Source: Streptomyces barringtoniae (GTDB taxonomy: Bacteria > Actinomycetota > Actinomycetes > Streptomycetales > Streptomycetaceae). Taken from it: a stretch of 64,000 bases of DNA. The stretch spans positions 62,001 through 126,000 of the forward strand of contig NZ_JAJHNP010000013.1 in NCBI RefSeq assembly GCF_020819595.1. Direction: 5' to 3'. This document shows, piece by piece, positions 1 to 7,956 of this stretch. Below the pieces are notes generated by a model. That model had not been told where the DNA came from, made no database searches, and saw nothing but the letters and a program-made list of their open reading frames with translations. The position numbers were made by a program, and so were the translations under genes. Every line of letters begins with the position of its first letter. Position 1 is the first letter of the stretch.

Positions 1-30
1 GAGCTGAGCGAGGGCGCTGCTGTCGTCCAT
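1..30 (-). CDS. possible start of a gene leaving the left edge (partial)
   Basis: An ATG at 30 on the minus strand opens ten codons (M-D-D-S-S-A-L-A-Q-L) without a stop before the window edge. Codon third positions are mostly G or C and a GGTGG lies just upstream of the ATG, so this may be the N-terminus of a gene divergent from the S4 protein. Too little is present to name it. Confidence 0.35.
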   Translation of the reverse strand, partial: MDDSSALAQL

Positions 31-181
31 ACGGCCACCGTATGCCTGAACCGGCTCTCGTGAACGCGGCGCTCACCGAGCCAGGCGGGTGCCTCCGCCC
101 GTACCCCGCACCGGCACCCCAGCACACCCCGGAAAAAAATCGCCTCCGGCTCACCCCGCCCGGAGAGTTAAGGTCGGGAGC

Positions 182-1012
182 ATGGCTTCCGAGGATGCGG
201 ACGAGAACGTGAACCGTGGGCCCGGCGGACCGGACGGACCCGTCCCCGACCAGGACGCTCAGGACACTCAGCACGCCCAGGACACCCACAGCTCCGGTGC
301 CTCCGGCGGGCAGCCCGTCGATCCGAAGGTCGCCGCCGCGGTGGCCGCCGCCGAGGCCGCGGGGCCGGGCAAGGGGGAGACGGTCCGCATCGACAGCTGG
401 ATCTGGGCCGTGCGACTGATCAAGACGCGCTCCCTGGGCGCCACCGCCTGCCGGGGCGGCCACGTCCATGTGAACGGCGAGCGGGTGAAACCCGCCTACT
501 CCGTGCGCGTCGGCGACGAGGTGCGCCTGCGGCACGAGGGCCGGGAACGGATCGTGATCGTCAAGCGGCTGATCCGCAAGCGGGTCGGCGCCCCCGTGGC
601 CGCCCAGTGCTACATCGACAACTCCCCTCCGCCCCCGCCCCGCGAGGCCGTCGCCCCCGCCGGCCTCCGCGACCGCGGTACCGGCCGCCCCACCAAGCGC
701 GACCGCCGCGAAATGGAACGCCTCCGCGGCCCCGCGGGCCCGGGCGGCATCCCGGGCGGCGTCGACGCCTTCGGCGGCGCCGGAGGCCCCGGCGGCTTCG
801 CCGGACTCGGCGGGCCCGGTGGATCCAGCGGCCGGGGCGGGTCCGGAGGCCGGGGCGGGTCCGGGGGCCGGGGTGGATCCGGTTCGGGCCTCCGCAGCGG
901 GTCCGGTGGGCGAGGTCGATCCGGCGCAGCCGGTGGGTCTGGCGGATCCGGGTCCGGCAGGCGTGGTGGATCCGGGTCCAGCGGGAGCGGTGGGCGTCCC
1001 CGGGGACGGTGA
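182..1012 (+). CDS. S4-domain RNA-binding protein (Hsp15-like) with Gly-rich tail
   Basis: A 276-residue protein. Residues about 68-117 form an S4 RNA-binding domain (IDSWIWAVRLIKTRS start, GHVHVNGERVKP core), the arrangement of heat-shock protein 15, which in E. coli binds stalled 50S subunits carrying peptidyl-tRNA. The N-terminal 60 residues are acidic and disordered. From about residue 180 to the end the protein is Gly/Ser/Arg-rich, with an 18-bp DNA repeat underneath (830-883). The ATG at 182 was chosen because AAGG lies 8 bases upstream; the frame is open to 89, but that part has poor codon use. E. coli Hsp15 is about 130 residues, so the tail roughly doubles the length. The S4 assignment is firm; the ribosome-rescue role is inferred. 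Confidence 0.85.
   Translation: MASEDADENVNRGPGGPDGPVPDQDAQDTQHAQDTHSSGASGGQPVDPKVAAAVAAAEAAGPGKGETVRIDSWIWAVRLIKTRSLGATACRGGHVHVNGERVKPAYSVRVGDEVRLRHEGRERIVIVKRLIRKRVGAPVAAQCYIDNSPPPPPREAVAPAGLRDRGTGRPTKRDRREMERLRGPAGPGGIPGGVDAFGGAGGPGGFAGLGGPGGSSGRGGSGGRGGSGGRGGSGSGLRSGSGGRGRSGAAGGSGGSGSGRRGGSGSSGSGGRPRGR
830..883 (+). repeat. 18-bp tandem repeat, three copies, inside the S4 gene
   Basis: Three consecutive 18-bp units at 830-847, 848-865 and 866-883, each beginning GGCCGGGG. The first two differ at one base and the third at a few. In frame they encode repeats of a Gly-Arg-Gly-Gly-Ser type, which expands the Gly-rich tail. Confidence 0.85.
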
Positions 1013-1052
1013 CACCAAGGCGCTACGGCGCTACCACCCGGCGCGCAGACCC

Positions 1053-1088
1053 ATGTACAGGCATGCACGCCGATGTACGAGCATGCAC
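1053..1088. repeat. paired 16-bp direct repeat containing GCATGC
   Basis: Two 16-base copies at 1053-1068 and 1073-1088 (20-bp period) start ATGTAC and end GCATGCAC, differing at two positions. They lie between the stop of the S4 gene and the stop of the convergent DoxX gene. Function unknown. Confidence 0.6.
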
Positions 1089-1150
1089 AGGCCGGTGCCG
1101 TCGGCCGGGCCCCCTCGTCCGGCCGGCTGCGTCGGCGCCGTGCACCCGGG

Positions 1151-1600
1151 TCACCGCCGCCGCACCAACCGCAGCAGTTCCCCGTTGTGCCCGCGTCGCG
1201 CCCAGGCGATCAGGAGGAGCGGCACCATGAGGATCAGCGGGGTCGCCGCGTTCTCCCCGTCGAAGACCGTGAGCTGGACGATGAACGCGCCCACCATCAG
1301 GGCGCTGAGCGCGACCGCCGCCACGGACTGCAGCACGGGGATCAACAGCGCGACGGCTCCGGCGAGTTCGAGCGCGCCGATGGTGTACATGGCCCCGCTG
1401 CCCCAGCCGATCCTGTCGAAGGACTCTACGGCCGAGGGGTGCGCGATGAGCTTGGGCAGCGCGCTCGCGATGCCGTAGAACAACGCGAGCAGCACCTGCA
1501 CGGTCCGCAGGGCGACGCGGGCCGCGCGCCTCCGGCCGCTGAGGGAGCCGGCGGAAGCCGCGGAAGCGGTGCGTGCGGCGGGAGCGGTGGTCTCGGACAT
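1151..1600 (-). CDS. DoxX-family membrane protein
   Basis: A 149-residue integral membrane protein. After a basic N-terminus (residues 1-27) four hydrophobic segments follow at about 31-50, 69-89, 94-112 and 118-135, the usual DoxX/DoxX-like layout. The segment after the first helix (LPKLIAHPSAVESFDRIGWG) resembles DoxX-like members. AGGAG lies 8 bases before the ATG. DoxX proteins are associated with redox and thiol stress in mycobacteria, but no biochemical role can be read from this sequence. It is transcribed alone and converges on the S4 gene. Confidence 0.8.
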   Translation of the reverse strand: MSETTAPAARTASAASAGSLSGRRRAARVALRTVQVLLALFYGIASALPKLIAHPSAVESFDRIGWGSGAMYTIGALELAGAVALLIPVLQSVAAVALSALMVGAFIVQLTVFDGENAATPLILMVPLLLIAWARRGHNGELLRLVRRR

Positions 1601-1703
1601 GAGGGTCTCCTGGGGAAGCGGTGCCGATTGCTTTCACCGAGGTAGACCCGACAGGGTCCGGAAACTCATCGCTCTCCTGCCGCCCTGTGCGACCGAGTGC
1701 CCG

Positions 1704-2399
1704 CTATCGCTTCAGTACCGCCCGCACCCATGTCCGGTCCGGTGTCAGATACGTCTCCACCTCCAGCCCCGCTTCCTCCAGTGCCGACTCGAACTGCTCC
1801 TTGCTCAACGGCCGGGCCAGGAACGTCTGGGTCCAGTGTGCGTCCGGGAAGTCGTACTCGACGTGGACCGAGTTCGCTCCGTTGCCGACCGGCTCCGCGG
1901 AGACGATCCGCACGGTGAAGCCGCTCGGGTCGACCCGTTCCCTGGGCACGTTCGTGTGGTAGTCCTCGCCCTCCCGCTGGATGAGCACGCAGCCGCCTTT
2001 CGCCACGTGCCGGGCGCAGGTGCGCAGCATGCCTCTGCGGACCTCCTCGTCACCGGCGTGCACGAGGAACGACGCGAGCAACACCACGTCGAACTTCTCG
2101 TCACCCAGGTCGAGTTGCTCGATGGGCCCGCATATCGTGCGCGCCCCGCGGACCCGGCTCAGCATGTCGGCGGACTCGTCCACCGCCGTGACCGTGAAGC
2201 CACACTCGAGCAGGGGGTGGGTCATCCGTCCCACTCCGCTGCCCAGTTCCAGGATGTGCGCCCCGGGTGGTACCGCAGCGGCGATGATGTCGGGCTCGTC
2301 GCCGACCGGCAGCCGCTCGTAGAGCTCGACCGCGCAGCCGTCCGGGGTGATCGAGCCGGGTCCCGTGCCCTCGTATCCCTCACGCATTTCGACCGTCAT
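1704..2399 (-). CDS. class I SAM-dependent methyltransferase
   Basis: A 231-residue Rossmann methyltransferase. SAM-binding motif I is ELGSGVG at residues 51-57, the acidic end of strand beta-2 is VDES near 73-77, and the strand beta-4 region VVLLASFLVHAG follows at about 104-115. The protein ends after a beta-hairpin region typical of small-molecule methyltransferases. The ATG at 2399 has no clear ribosome-binding site, so a start at the second Met (residue 5) is possible. The substrate is not predictable. It is preceded by the acyltransferase-like gene on the same strand after a 49-base gap and could share its transcript. Confidence 0.8.
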   Translation of the reverse strand: MTVEMREGYEGTGPGSITPDGCAVELYERLPVGDEPDIIAAAVPPGAHILELGSGVGRMTHPLLECGFTVTAVDESADMLSRVRGARTICGPIEQLDLGDEKFDVVLLASFLVHAGDEEVRRGMLRTCARHVAKGGCVLIQREGEDYHTNVPRERVDPSGFTVRIVSAEPVGNGANSVHVEYDFPDAHWTQTFLARPLSKEQFESALEEAGLEVETYLTPDRTWVRAVLKR

Positions 2400-2448
2400 G
2401 CCCGAACAACGGCCTGCCCTCGCACCGCCGTTCCCGTCCCACCACGGT

Positions 2449-3381
2449 TCACTCGTTCGAGTTGGTCCGCTGTTCGGCAGGGAACGGAAACCAGCCGTGC
2501 CCGATGTACCAGTGACCGCCCGCCCGCAGATGGTCCCCCACGGCCCGCTCCACGGACGTGCGGGCGGGCAGCTCCGCGACCGGCAGGCCGGGGTCGCCGA
2601 AGACGAACTGGACGGGTTCGGTGTCGGACGGCTCGGTCTCCTCGCGGACGGTGCGGAACCGTTCCTGGAAACGGATGATGTTGGAGTCGGCCGGCAGGTA
2701 CCGCCTCAACTGCGGGTCGAGCAGCCAGGAGTGGCACAGTGCGGCCACCGGCCGCTCCTCGGGGAAGTGCACGGCGAAGAACTCACGGGCCCGGGCCAGG
2801 GAGCGGTCGCAGGCGGACGGGCTCAGCGGACCGTGGAAGTCGGGGATGTGCAGGCTCAGGCAGTCCGTGCCGGGAAGCGCGTCGAGCCCTGCCGCCGCGA
2901 GCACGGGGGCCGTGGACTGCCCGAGCCGCGCCCGCTCGAACTGCAGTCGGCCCAGCTGGTACAGCTCACCGCGGAAGTGGCGGACGAGCCAGCGCCGCGC
3001 CTGCACACCGGTCGTACCGTGCCGTCTGCGGTGCACGGCCATCTGACGGCCCAGGTCGGACAGGGTACGGCGGGATATCTCGGGCGGGATGCCGCGTTCC
3101 CGGTGCCGGGCAAGGGTGTGCGGGGCGGCGGCGACGAAGACGTACACGGCGAAGAGGCCGTTCAGCTCGTTCGGCGCCGCGTCGAGGAGTTCGGGGAGTT
3201 GGGGTGTGCGGCCGGTCTCCTCCGGATCGCGGAACAGTTCCTCGACGCACTCCTGCAGGAGTCTGAGCGCTCCCGGATCACCGGTCACCCGGCGCCGACC
3301 GGCCACCAGATCGTTGATGTCCTCGTGCGGCACGGCCAGGTCGAGGAGCAGTTCGGGCAGGTCGTCGGCGTCCGGCAGCAA
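2449..3381 (-). CDS. acyltransferase-like protein (NAT_N / GNAT-like C-terminal type)
   Basis: A 310-residue protein of a widespread actinobacterial family usually annotated as acyltransferase domain-containing: an N-terminal helical domain (about 1-130) and a C-terminal GNAT-like fold (about 135-290). In the C-terminal half I see the motifs LSLHIPDFHGPLSP and AVHFPEERPVAALCHSWLLDP. The chosen start is a TTG at 3381, with GGGGG 7 bases upstream; no better start follows. Catalysis and substrate are unknown. The family assignment comes from recognising these motifs. Confidence 0.7.
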   Translation of the reverse strand: MLPDADDLPELLLDLAVPHEDINDLVAGRRRVTGDPGALRLLQECVEELFRDPEETGRTPQLPELLDAAPNELNGLFAVYVFVAAAPHTLARHRERGIPPEISRRTLSDLGRQMAVHRRRHGTTGVQARRWLVRHFRGELYQLGRLQFERARLGQSTAPVLAAAGLDALPGTDCLSLHIPDFHGPLSPSACDRSLARAREFFAVHFPEERPVAALCHSWLLDPQLRRYLPADSNIIRFQERFRTVREETEPSDTEPVQFVFGDPGLPVAELPARTSVERAVGDHLRAGGHWYIGHGWFPFPAEQRTNSNE

Positions 3382-3479
3382 TGGATCCCCCTTCGACGAG
3401 CGACTCGACGCGCGACGGACGAGCGCCGTTGATGAACGTCGTCCCCGAAGAGTACGTTGCAGTCAGGAGTGGTGGTCCG

Positions 3480-3776
3480 ATGCGTACGGGCAGTGAGCCG
3501 GTGACCGCGCGCAGTGCTCTGCGGGCGCGGTTCTGGCTGTGCGTGTGGGGACTGGTCTGGGCGGTCTTCGGCACGGTGGCGTTCGCGCTCGTCGGGCGCC
3601 CCGGCTGGGCGGCGGCCTGCGGGGTGCTGTGGCTGGTGGTCACCGCCGACATGGCCATGATCCTCAGGCACATCCGGCAGGGCCCGCACTACCAGCCGGG
3701 CCGTGACGTGCCGCCGTACCAACCGCCGGACAACGAACCGCCGTATCCGGGCCCACCGAGGCACCGCCACTCTTGA
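3480..3776 (+). CDS. DUF6343 family small membrane protein
   Basis: A 98-residue protein starting MRTGSEPVTARSALRAR, characteristic of the Streptomyces DUF6343 family. Two hydrophobic helices lie at about 17-38 and 43-60, followed by a Pro/Tyr-rich cytoplasmic-type tail ending in a His/Arg cluster. The ATG at 3480 has an AGGAG about 12 bases upstream; the same frame is open further 5' but lacks a ribosome site. Function unknown. It is divergent from the acyltransferase-like gene, so both promoters lie in 3382-3479. Confidence 0.75.
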   Translation: MRTGSEPVTARSALRARFWLCVWGLVWAVFGTVAFALVGRPGWAAACGVLWLVVTADMAMILRHIRQGPHYQPGRDVPPYQPPDNEPPYPGPPRHRHS

Positions 3777-3820
3777 CCGGCCCGGCGCGGCAGGATCGGC
3801 GCCGTCGCTCGGCCCACGAT

Positions 3821-3862
3821 GGTCAGTCGTCGAAGGTCAGTCGTCGAGGGTCAGTCGTCGAA
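3821..3862. repeat. 14-bp tandem repeat spanning the stop codon of the TPR gene
   Basis: Three consecutive 14-bp units (3821-3834, 3835-3848, 3849-3862), all starting GGTCAGTCGTCGA, differ only at the last base. The unit at 3849-3862 contains the minus-strand stop codon of the TPR gene and its last codons (Phe-Asp-Asp), so the 3' end of that gene has been tandemly copied downstream. Confidence 0.9.
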
Positions 3863-4231
3863 GTGTGCCGCCCGCACGTACTGCGGGTTCGGGTCCAGAG
3901 CGGCCGCGAGACGGAAATGGCGTTTGGCCTGGTCGGGGCGGCCTTGGCGTTCGTAAGTGCGGGCCAGTGCGAAGTGCGCGAACGCGTTGTCCGGCTCGCG
4001 CTCCAGTACGATCGTGAACTCCAGCTCGGCGGGCCGCAGTTGCGCCGCGGCGAAGAACGCACGCGCGCGGAGCAGCCGGGCCGCGGTGTTCTCCGGGTGC
4101 GCGGCGATGACTGGGTCGAGCAGCTTCACCGCACCCCGCGGGTCCCGTGAGTTGAGCAGATGCTCGGCTGCACGGAAGTCGATGACATGCGTCTCCGGAG
4201 TACGTCCGGTGGAACCGCTGGTCTCGGGCAC
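3851..4231 (-). CDS. tetratricopeptide-repeat protein
   Basis: A 126-residue protein with about three helix-turn-helix TPR units between residues 15 and 115 (alternating LLNSRDPRGAVKLLDPVIAAHP, LLRARAFFAAAQLRPAELEF and AHFALARTYERQGRPDQAKRHF). The third unit is the best match to the 34-residue consensus, with A/G/Y/A/P positions in place. Such proteins act as protein-protein adaptors; the partner is unknown. The GTG at 4231 was preferred because AAGGA lies 7-8 bases upstream; longer in-frame starts give an Arg/Ser-rich leader unlike coding sequence. It lies 61 bases downstream of coaE on the same strand. Confidence 0.75.
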   Translation of the reverse strand: MPETSGSTGRTPETHVIDFRAAEHLLNSRDPRGAVKLLDPVIAAHPENTAARLLRARAFFAAAQLRPAELEFTIVLEREPDNAFAHFALARTYERQGRPDQAKRHFRLAAALDPNPQYVRAAHFDD

Positions 4232-4292
4232 GGCTAAGTCCTTCCCTCGCTCCGCCCTTTCAACGCACCGGGACAGGGCCGCTATTCCTGCG

Positions 4293-4904
4293 CTACTTCC
4301 CGGTACCCTCGCGAGCCCGCCGTACGAGCTCCTCCCACACCTCGGCGACACGCTTGTGCAGCGCCTCCAGCGGCACGTCGTTGTCGATCACGATGTCCGC
4401 AATCCGTCTGCGCTGCTCGCGGGTCGCCTGCGCGGCCATACGCGCGCGTGCGTCCTCCTCGGTCATCCCGCGCAGCCGGACCAGCCGGTCGAGCTGGGTC
4501 TCGGGGCTCGCGTCGACGACGATCACGAGGTCGTACAGCGGCGCCAGGCCGTTCTCGGTGAGGAGGGGTACGTCGTGGATCACCACGGCGTCGGCGTGCG
4601 CGGCCTCCTCCAGCTCGCGGGAGCGGGCGCCCACCAGGGGGTGCACGATCGAGTTGAGGACGGCGAGCCTCTCCGGGTCGGAGAAGACGATCGAGCCGAG
4701 TCTGGGCCGGTCCAGGCTGCCGTCCGCGGTGAGGACGTCCTCGCCGAAGGCCTCGACCACGGCGGCGAGGCCGGGGGTGCCCGGCGCCACGACCTCGCGC
4801 GCGATGCGGTCCGCGTCGATCAGCACGGCCCCGTGCTCCACGAGCAGCCGTGACACCTCGCTCTTGCCGGCGCCGATCCCACCGGTCAGGCCCACCTTCA
4901 GCAT
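4293..4904 (-). CDS. coaE: dephospho-CoA kinase
   Basis: A 203-residue P-loop kinase for the last step of coenzyme A synthesis: ATP phosphorylates the 3'-hydroxyl of dephospho-CoA. The Walker A loop GGIGAGKS is at residues 8-15, the conserved IDADRIAREVV follows at about 32-42, and the lid/substrate region VIHDVPLLTENGL lies at about 112-124. Length matches the single-domain bacterial enzyme; some actinobacterial CoaE proteins carry an extra C-terminal domain, absent here. The start MLKVGLTGG at 4904 is the family norm; an upstream ATG at 4928 is in frame but less likely. Confidence 0.95.
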   Translation of the reverse strand: MLKVGLTGGIGAGKSEVSRLLVEHGAVLIDADRIAREVVAPGTPGLAAVVEAFGEDVLTADGSLDRPRLGSIVFSDPERLAVLNSIVHPLVGARSRELEEAAHADAVVIHDVPLLTENGLAPLYDLVIVVDASPETQLDRLVRLRGMTEEDARARMAAQATREQRRRIADIVIDNDVPLEALHKRVAEVWEELVRRAREGTGK

Positions 4905-4949
4905 GTCCGGAAGCTTAGGCCCTGCCACTGACAGCGGGCCCGGCGACGG

Positions 4950-5888
4950 TCAGTTGTCGCCTTCCCGCTCCGCCAGGAAGCGTTCGAACTCGCGCCCGAT
5001 CTCGTCGGCCGACGGGATGTCCACGGGCTCGGCGAGCATGTTGCCCCGGGTCTCGGCGCCCGCTGCGGCGTCGTACTGGTGCTCCAGGCCCTGGACGAGC
5101 GCGGTGAGTTCCTCGTCGCCCTCCTGGATCTGGCGGTCGATCTCCGTCTGGGTGCGGTACGCGTCCGTGCGCAGCGAGTGCGCGATGCCCGGGAGGACCA
5201 GCCCGGTGGCGGCCGTGATGGCCTCCAGGACGGTCAGGGCGGCGTCCGGGTACGCGGAGCGGGCGATGTAGTGCGGGACGTGCGCGGCGACGCCCAGGAC
5301 GTCGTGCCCGGCCTCCATCAGGCGGTACTCCACCAGCGCCTCGGCGCTGCCGGGCACCTCGGCCTCGTCGAAGGGGCTGCGGTGGCCCGGGACGAGGTCG
5401 TTGCGGTTGCCGTGGGGGGTGAGACCGACCGGGCGGGTGTGCGGGACGCCCATGGGGATGCCGTGGAAGTTCACGGAGAGGCGGACGCCGAGCCGCTCCA
5501 CGATCTGCCGCACGGCCGCCGCGAACCGCTCCCACTCCACGTCCGGCTCGGGTCCGGTGAGCAGCAGGAAGGGGGCGCCGGTGGTGTCCTGGACGAGGCG
5601 GACCTCGATGGCCGGGACCTCGTAGTCGGTCCAGCGGTCCCGCTTGAAGGTCAGCAGGGGCCGGCGGGCCCGGTAGTCCACGAGCCGGTCGTGGTCGAAA
5701 CGGGCGACGAGCTGGTGGGGCAGCGAGTCGAGCAGCCGGTCGACGATCTGGTCCCCGGTCTCGCCTGCGTCGATGTATCCGTCGAAGTGGTAGAGCATGA
5801 CCAGGCCGGCCGACTCCTGGGCGAGCGCCATGTCGACCACGGCGAGGCCCTTCAGCTCCCATGCGTACAAACCCTGCGGATCAAGCAC
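4950..5888 (-). CDS. PAC2-family protein
   Basis: A 312-residue member of the PAC2 (proteasome assembly chaperone 2-like) family, widespread in Actinobacteria. The N-terminal two-thirds carries the recognisable blocks MLYHFDGYIDAGETGDQ (about 31-47), FLLLTGPEPDVEWERF, and VNFHGIPMGVPHTRPVGLT (about 139-158); the C-terminal 60 residues are acidic and helical. Whether bacterial members assist proteasome assembly is not established. The GTG start at 5888 has AGGAGG upstream. The 45-base gap to coaE on the same strand would allow one transcript. Confidence 0.85.
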   Translation of the reverse strand: MLDPQGLYAWELKGLAVVDMALAQESAGLVMLYHFDGYIDAGETGDQIVDRLLDSLPHQLVARFDHDRLVDYRARRPLLTFKRDRWTDYEVPAIEVRLVQDTTGAPFLLLTGPEPDVEWERFAAAVRQIVERLGVRLSVNFHGIPMGVPHTRPVGLTPHGNRNDLVPGHRSPFDEAEVPGSAEALVEYRLMEAGHDVLGVAAHVPHYIARSAYPDAALTVLEAITAATGLVLPGIAHSLRTDAYRTQTEIDRQIQEGDEELTALVQGLEHQYDAAAGAETRGNMLAEPVDIPSADEIGREFERFLAEREGDN

Positions 5889-6020
5889 TGTGACCGCTCC
5901 TCCTCGTGTTCCTCATGGACAACGTGCCCTGGAACGCGGGCATTCCCGCAACCGGCCACTGATCAGGGGTGCCCGTCCGGAGCCCTTGACGCCCCGTCAG
6001 CTGGTTCGCCGCAAAAACGC

Positions 6021-6056
6021 CTGAGGGGCCGCACCTCGAAAGGTGCGGCCCCTCAG
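6021..6056 (-). terminator. rho-independent terminator of rpsA
   Basis: A perfect 16-bp stem (6021-6036 with 6041-6056) is closed by a CGAA tetraloop. Reading in the rpsA direction, the hairpin is followed by GCGTTTTTGC, so there is a short T-run. It ends 34 bases after the rpsA stop codon. It is the strongest terminator in the window. Confidence 0.93.
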
Positions 6057-6089
6057 GACCAGCTATCGGCTAAGCCCAGCTACCGGCGT

Positions 6090-7580
6090 TCAGCTCTGGC
6101 CGCCGGCCAGCTTCTCGCGCAGCGCGGCCAGCGCCTCGTCCGAGGCCAGCGCACCGGAGGTGTCGGCGCCCTCGGAGGAGTACGAACCGCCGGTCGCGGC
6201 CGGAGCCGCAGCCTCGCCACCCTCGGCCGCGGCAGCGGCGTCGGCCTCGCGGGACTTGATGACCTGCTGCTGGTGCTGCTCGAAGCGGGTCTGCGCCTCG
6301 GCGTACTGGCGCTCCCACTCCTCGCGCTGCTTCTCGTAGCCCGGCAGCCAGTCGTTGGTCTCCGGGTCGAAGCCCTCGGGGTAGATGTAGTTGCCCTGGT
6401 CGTCGTAGGACGCGGCCATGCCGTACAGGGTCGGGTCGAACTCGACCGCGGACGGGTCGGCACCGAAGGACTCGTTGGCCTGCTTCAGCGAGAGGCTGAT
6501 GCGACGGCGCTCGAGGTCGATGTCGATGACCTTGACGAAGATCTCGTCGTTGACCTGGACGACCTGCTCCGGGATCTCCACGTGGCGCTCGGCCAGCTCG
6601 GAGATGTGGACCAGACCCTCGATGCCCTCGTCCACGCGGACGAACGCACCGAACGGCACCAGCTTCGTGACCTTGCCGGGCACGACCTGGCCGATCTGGT
6701 GGGTGCGGGCGAACTGCTGCCACGGGTCTTCCTGGGTCGCCTTCAGCGACAGGGAGACGCGCTCGCGGTCCATGTCGACGTCGAGAACCTCGACGGTGAC
6801 CTCCTGGCCGACCTCGACGACCTCGGACGGGTGGTCGATGTGCTTCCAGGACAGCTCGGAAACGTGGACCAGACCGTCGACGCCACCCAGGTCCACGAAG
6901 GCACCGAAGTTGACGATCGAGGAGACGACGCCGGAGCGGACCTGACCCTTCTGGAGGGTCGTGAGGAACGTCTGGCGGACCTCGGACTGGGTCTGCTCGA
7001 GCCAGGCGCGGCGGGACAGGACCACGTTGTTGCGGTTCTTGTCCAGCTCGATGATCTTGGCCTCGAGCTCCTTGCCGACGTACGGCTGAAGGTCGCGGAC
7101 GCGGCGCATCTCGACCAGGGAGGCCGGGAGGAAGCCACGGAGGCCGATGTCGAGGATGAGGCCACCCTTGACGACCTCGATGACGGTACCGGTGACGATG
7201 CCGTCCTCTTCCTTGATCTTCTCGATGGTGCCCCAGGCACGCTCGTACTGGGCGCGCTTCTTCGAGAGGATCAGGCGGCCTTCCTTGTCCTCCTTCTGGA
7301 GGACCAGGGCCTCGATCTCGTCGCCGACGGCCACGACCTCGTTCGGGTCGACGTCGTGCTTGATCGAGAGCTCGCGGCTCGGGATGACACCTTCGGTCTT
7401 GTAACCGATGTCGAGCAGGACCTCGTCCCGGTCGACCTTCACGATGACGCCGTCGACGATGTCGCCGTCGTTGAAGTACTTGATCGTCTCGTCGATCGCG
7501 GCGAGGAAGGCTTCCTCGTTACCGATGTCGTTGACCGCTACCTGCGGGGTGGTGGCGGTGGTCTCGGTGCTGCTCGTCAT
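6090..7580 (-). CDS. rpsA: 30S ribosomal protein S1
   Basis: A 496-residue S1 protein with four S1/OB domains at about 36-105, 122-188, 207-275 and 292-361. Each repeats the pattern G-x-V..I...GAFVDL/R..GLVH.SE (for example VNFGAFVDLGGVDGLVHVSELSW in domain 3). The last 110 residues are Gln/Ala/Glu-rich and probably disordered, as in other actinobacterial S1 proteins, which have four domains instead of the six in E. coli. It binds mRNA on the 30S subunit and helps initiation, especially on structured or leadered messages. The ATG at 7580 is the family start (MTSSTETTATT); longer open frame upstream to 8198 overlaps the divergent methyltransferase and is not coding. Confidence 0.97.
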   Translation of the reverse strand: MTSSTETTATTPQVAVNDIGNEEAFLAAIDETIKYFNDGDIVDGVIVKVDRDEVLLDIGYKTEGVIPSRELSIKHDVDPNEVVAVGDEIEALVLQKEDKEGRLILSKKRAQYERAWGTIEKIKEEDGIVTGTVIEVVKGGLILDIGLRGFLPASLVEMRRVRDLQPYVGKELEAKIIELDKNRNNVVLSRRAWLEQTQSEVRQTFLTTLQKGQVRSGVVSSIVNFGAFVDLGGVDGLVHVSELSWKHIDHPSEVVEVGQEVTVEVLDVDMDRERVSLSLKATQEDPWQQFARTHQIGQVVPGKVTKLVPFGAFVRVDEGIEGLVHISELAERHVEIPEQVVQVNDEIFVKVIDIDLERRRISLSLKQANESFGADPSAVEFDPTLYGMAASYDDQGNYIYPEGFDPETNDWLPGYEKQREEWERQYAEAQTRFEQHQQQVIKSREADAAAAAEGGEAAAPAATGGSYSSEGADTSGALASDEALAALREKLAGGQS

Positions 7581-7956
7581 GTGGGAAAGGGCTCCGGTAC
7601 GGACATTGAAGTCGTAGGTACTGCTTACGCCGGGAGCCCGTTTCGCTCTGCAGAAGCCGGACAGCCAAGGAAGCGCCACCTTAAGGACACCGGGTGCCCG
7701 GTGGCGCCTCGACAACCGAGGGGACATACAACAGATGCGAGCGCAGCCTGCTACGTCTGAGGTGCGCAGGCCCGCAGCGCAACTTGTAGCATACGGGGGC
7801 AGCCGGACATGGTCAATGCGCGAAGGCGCACACCCGGGGCGGATCGCCGCATACCCGGCACAAGAAACGTCCCAAGAGGCCACGCAGGCCTTCGGGGACC
7901 CTTCCGCGACGCGCGCCCGGCGGGCTGGACGGAAGAGTACGACGAGGGAGCCGATC
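7581..7956. other. intergenic region between rpsA and a divergent methyltransferase
   Basis: This 376-base gap must hold the rpsA promoter and leader (minus strand) and the promoter of the methyltransferase (plus strand). The plus frame is open through most of it, but its codons show weak GC bias at third positions (GCA, CAA, GAA, AGT, AGG), so I do not read it as translated. No strong hairpin or recognisable operator was seen. Confidence 0.5.

Noticed and set aside
5079..7760. Long plus-strand frame opposite PAC2 and rpsA
   Set aside because: Both genes on the other strand have clear family motifs and a terminator between them.
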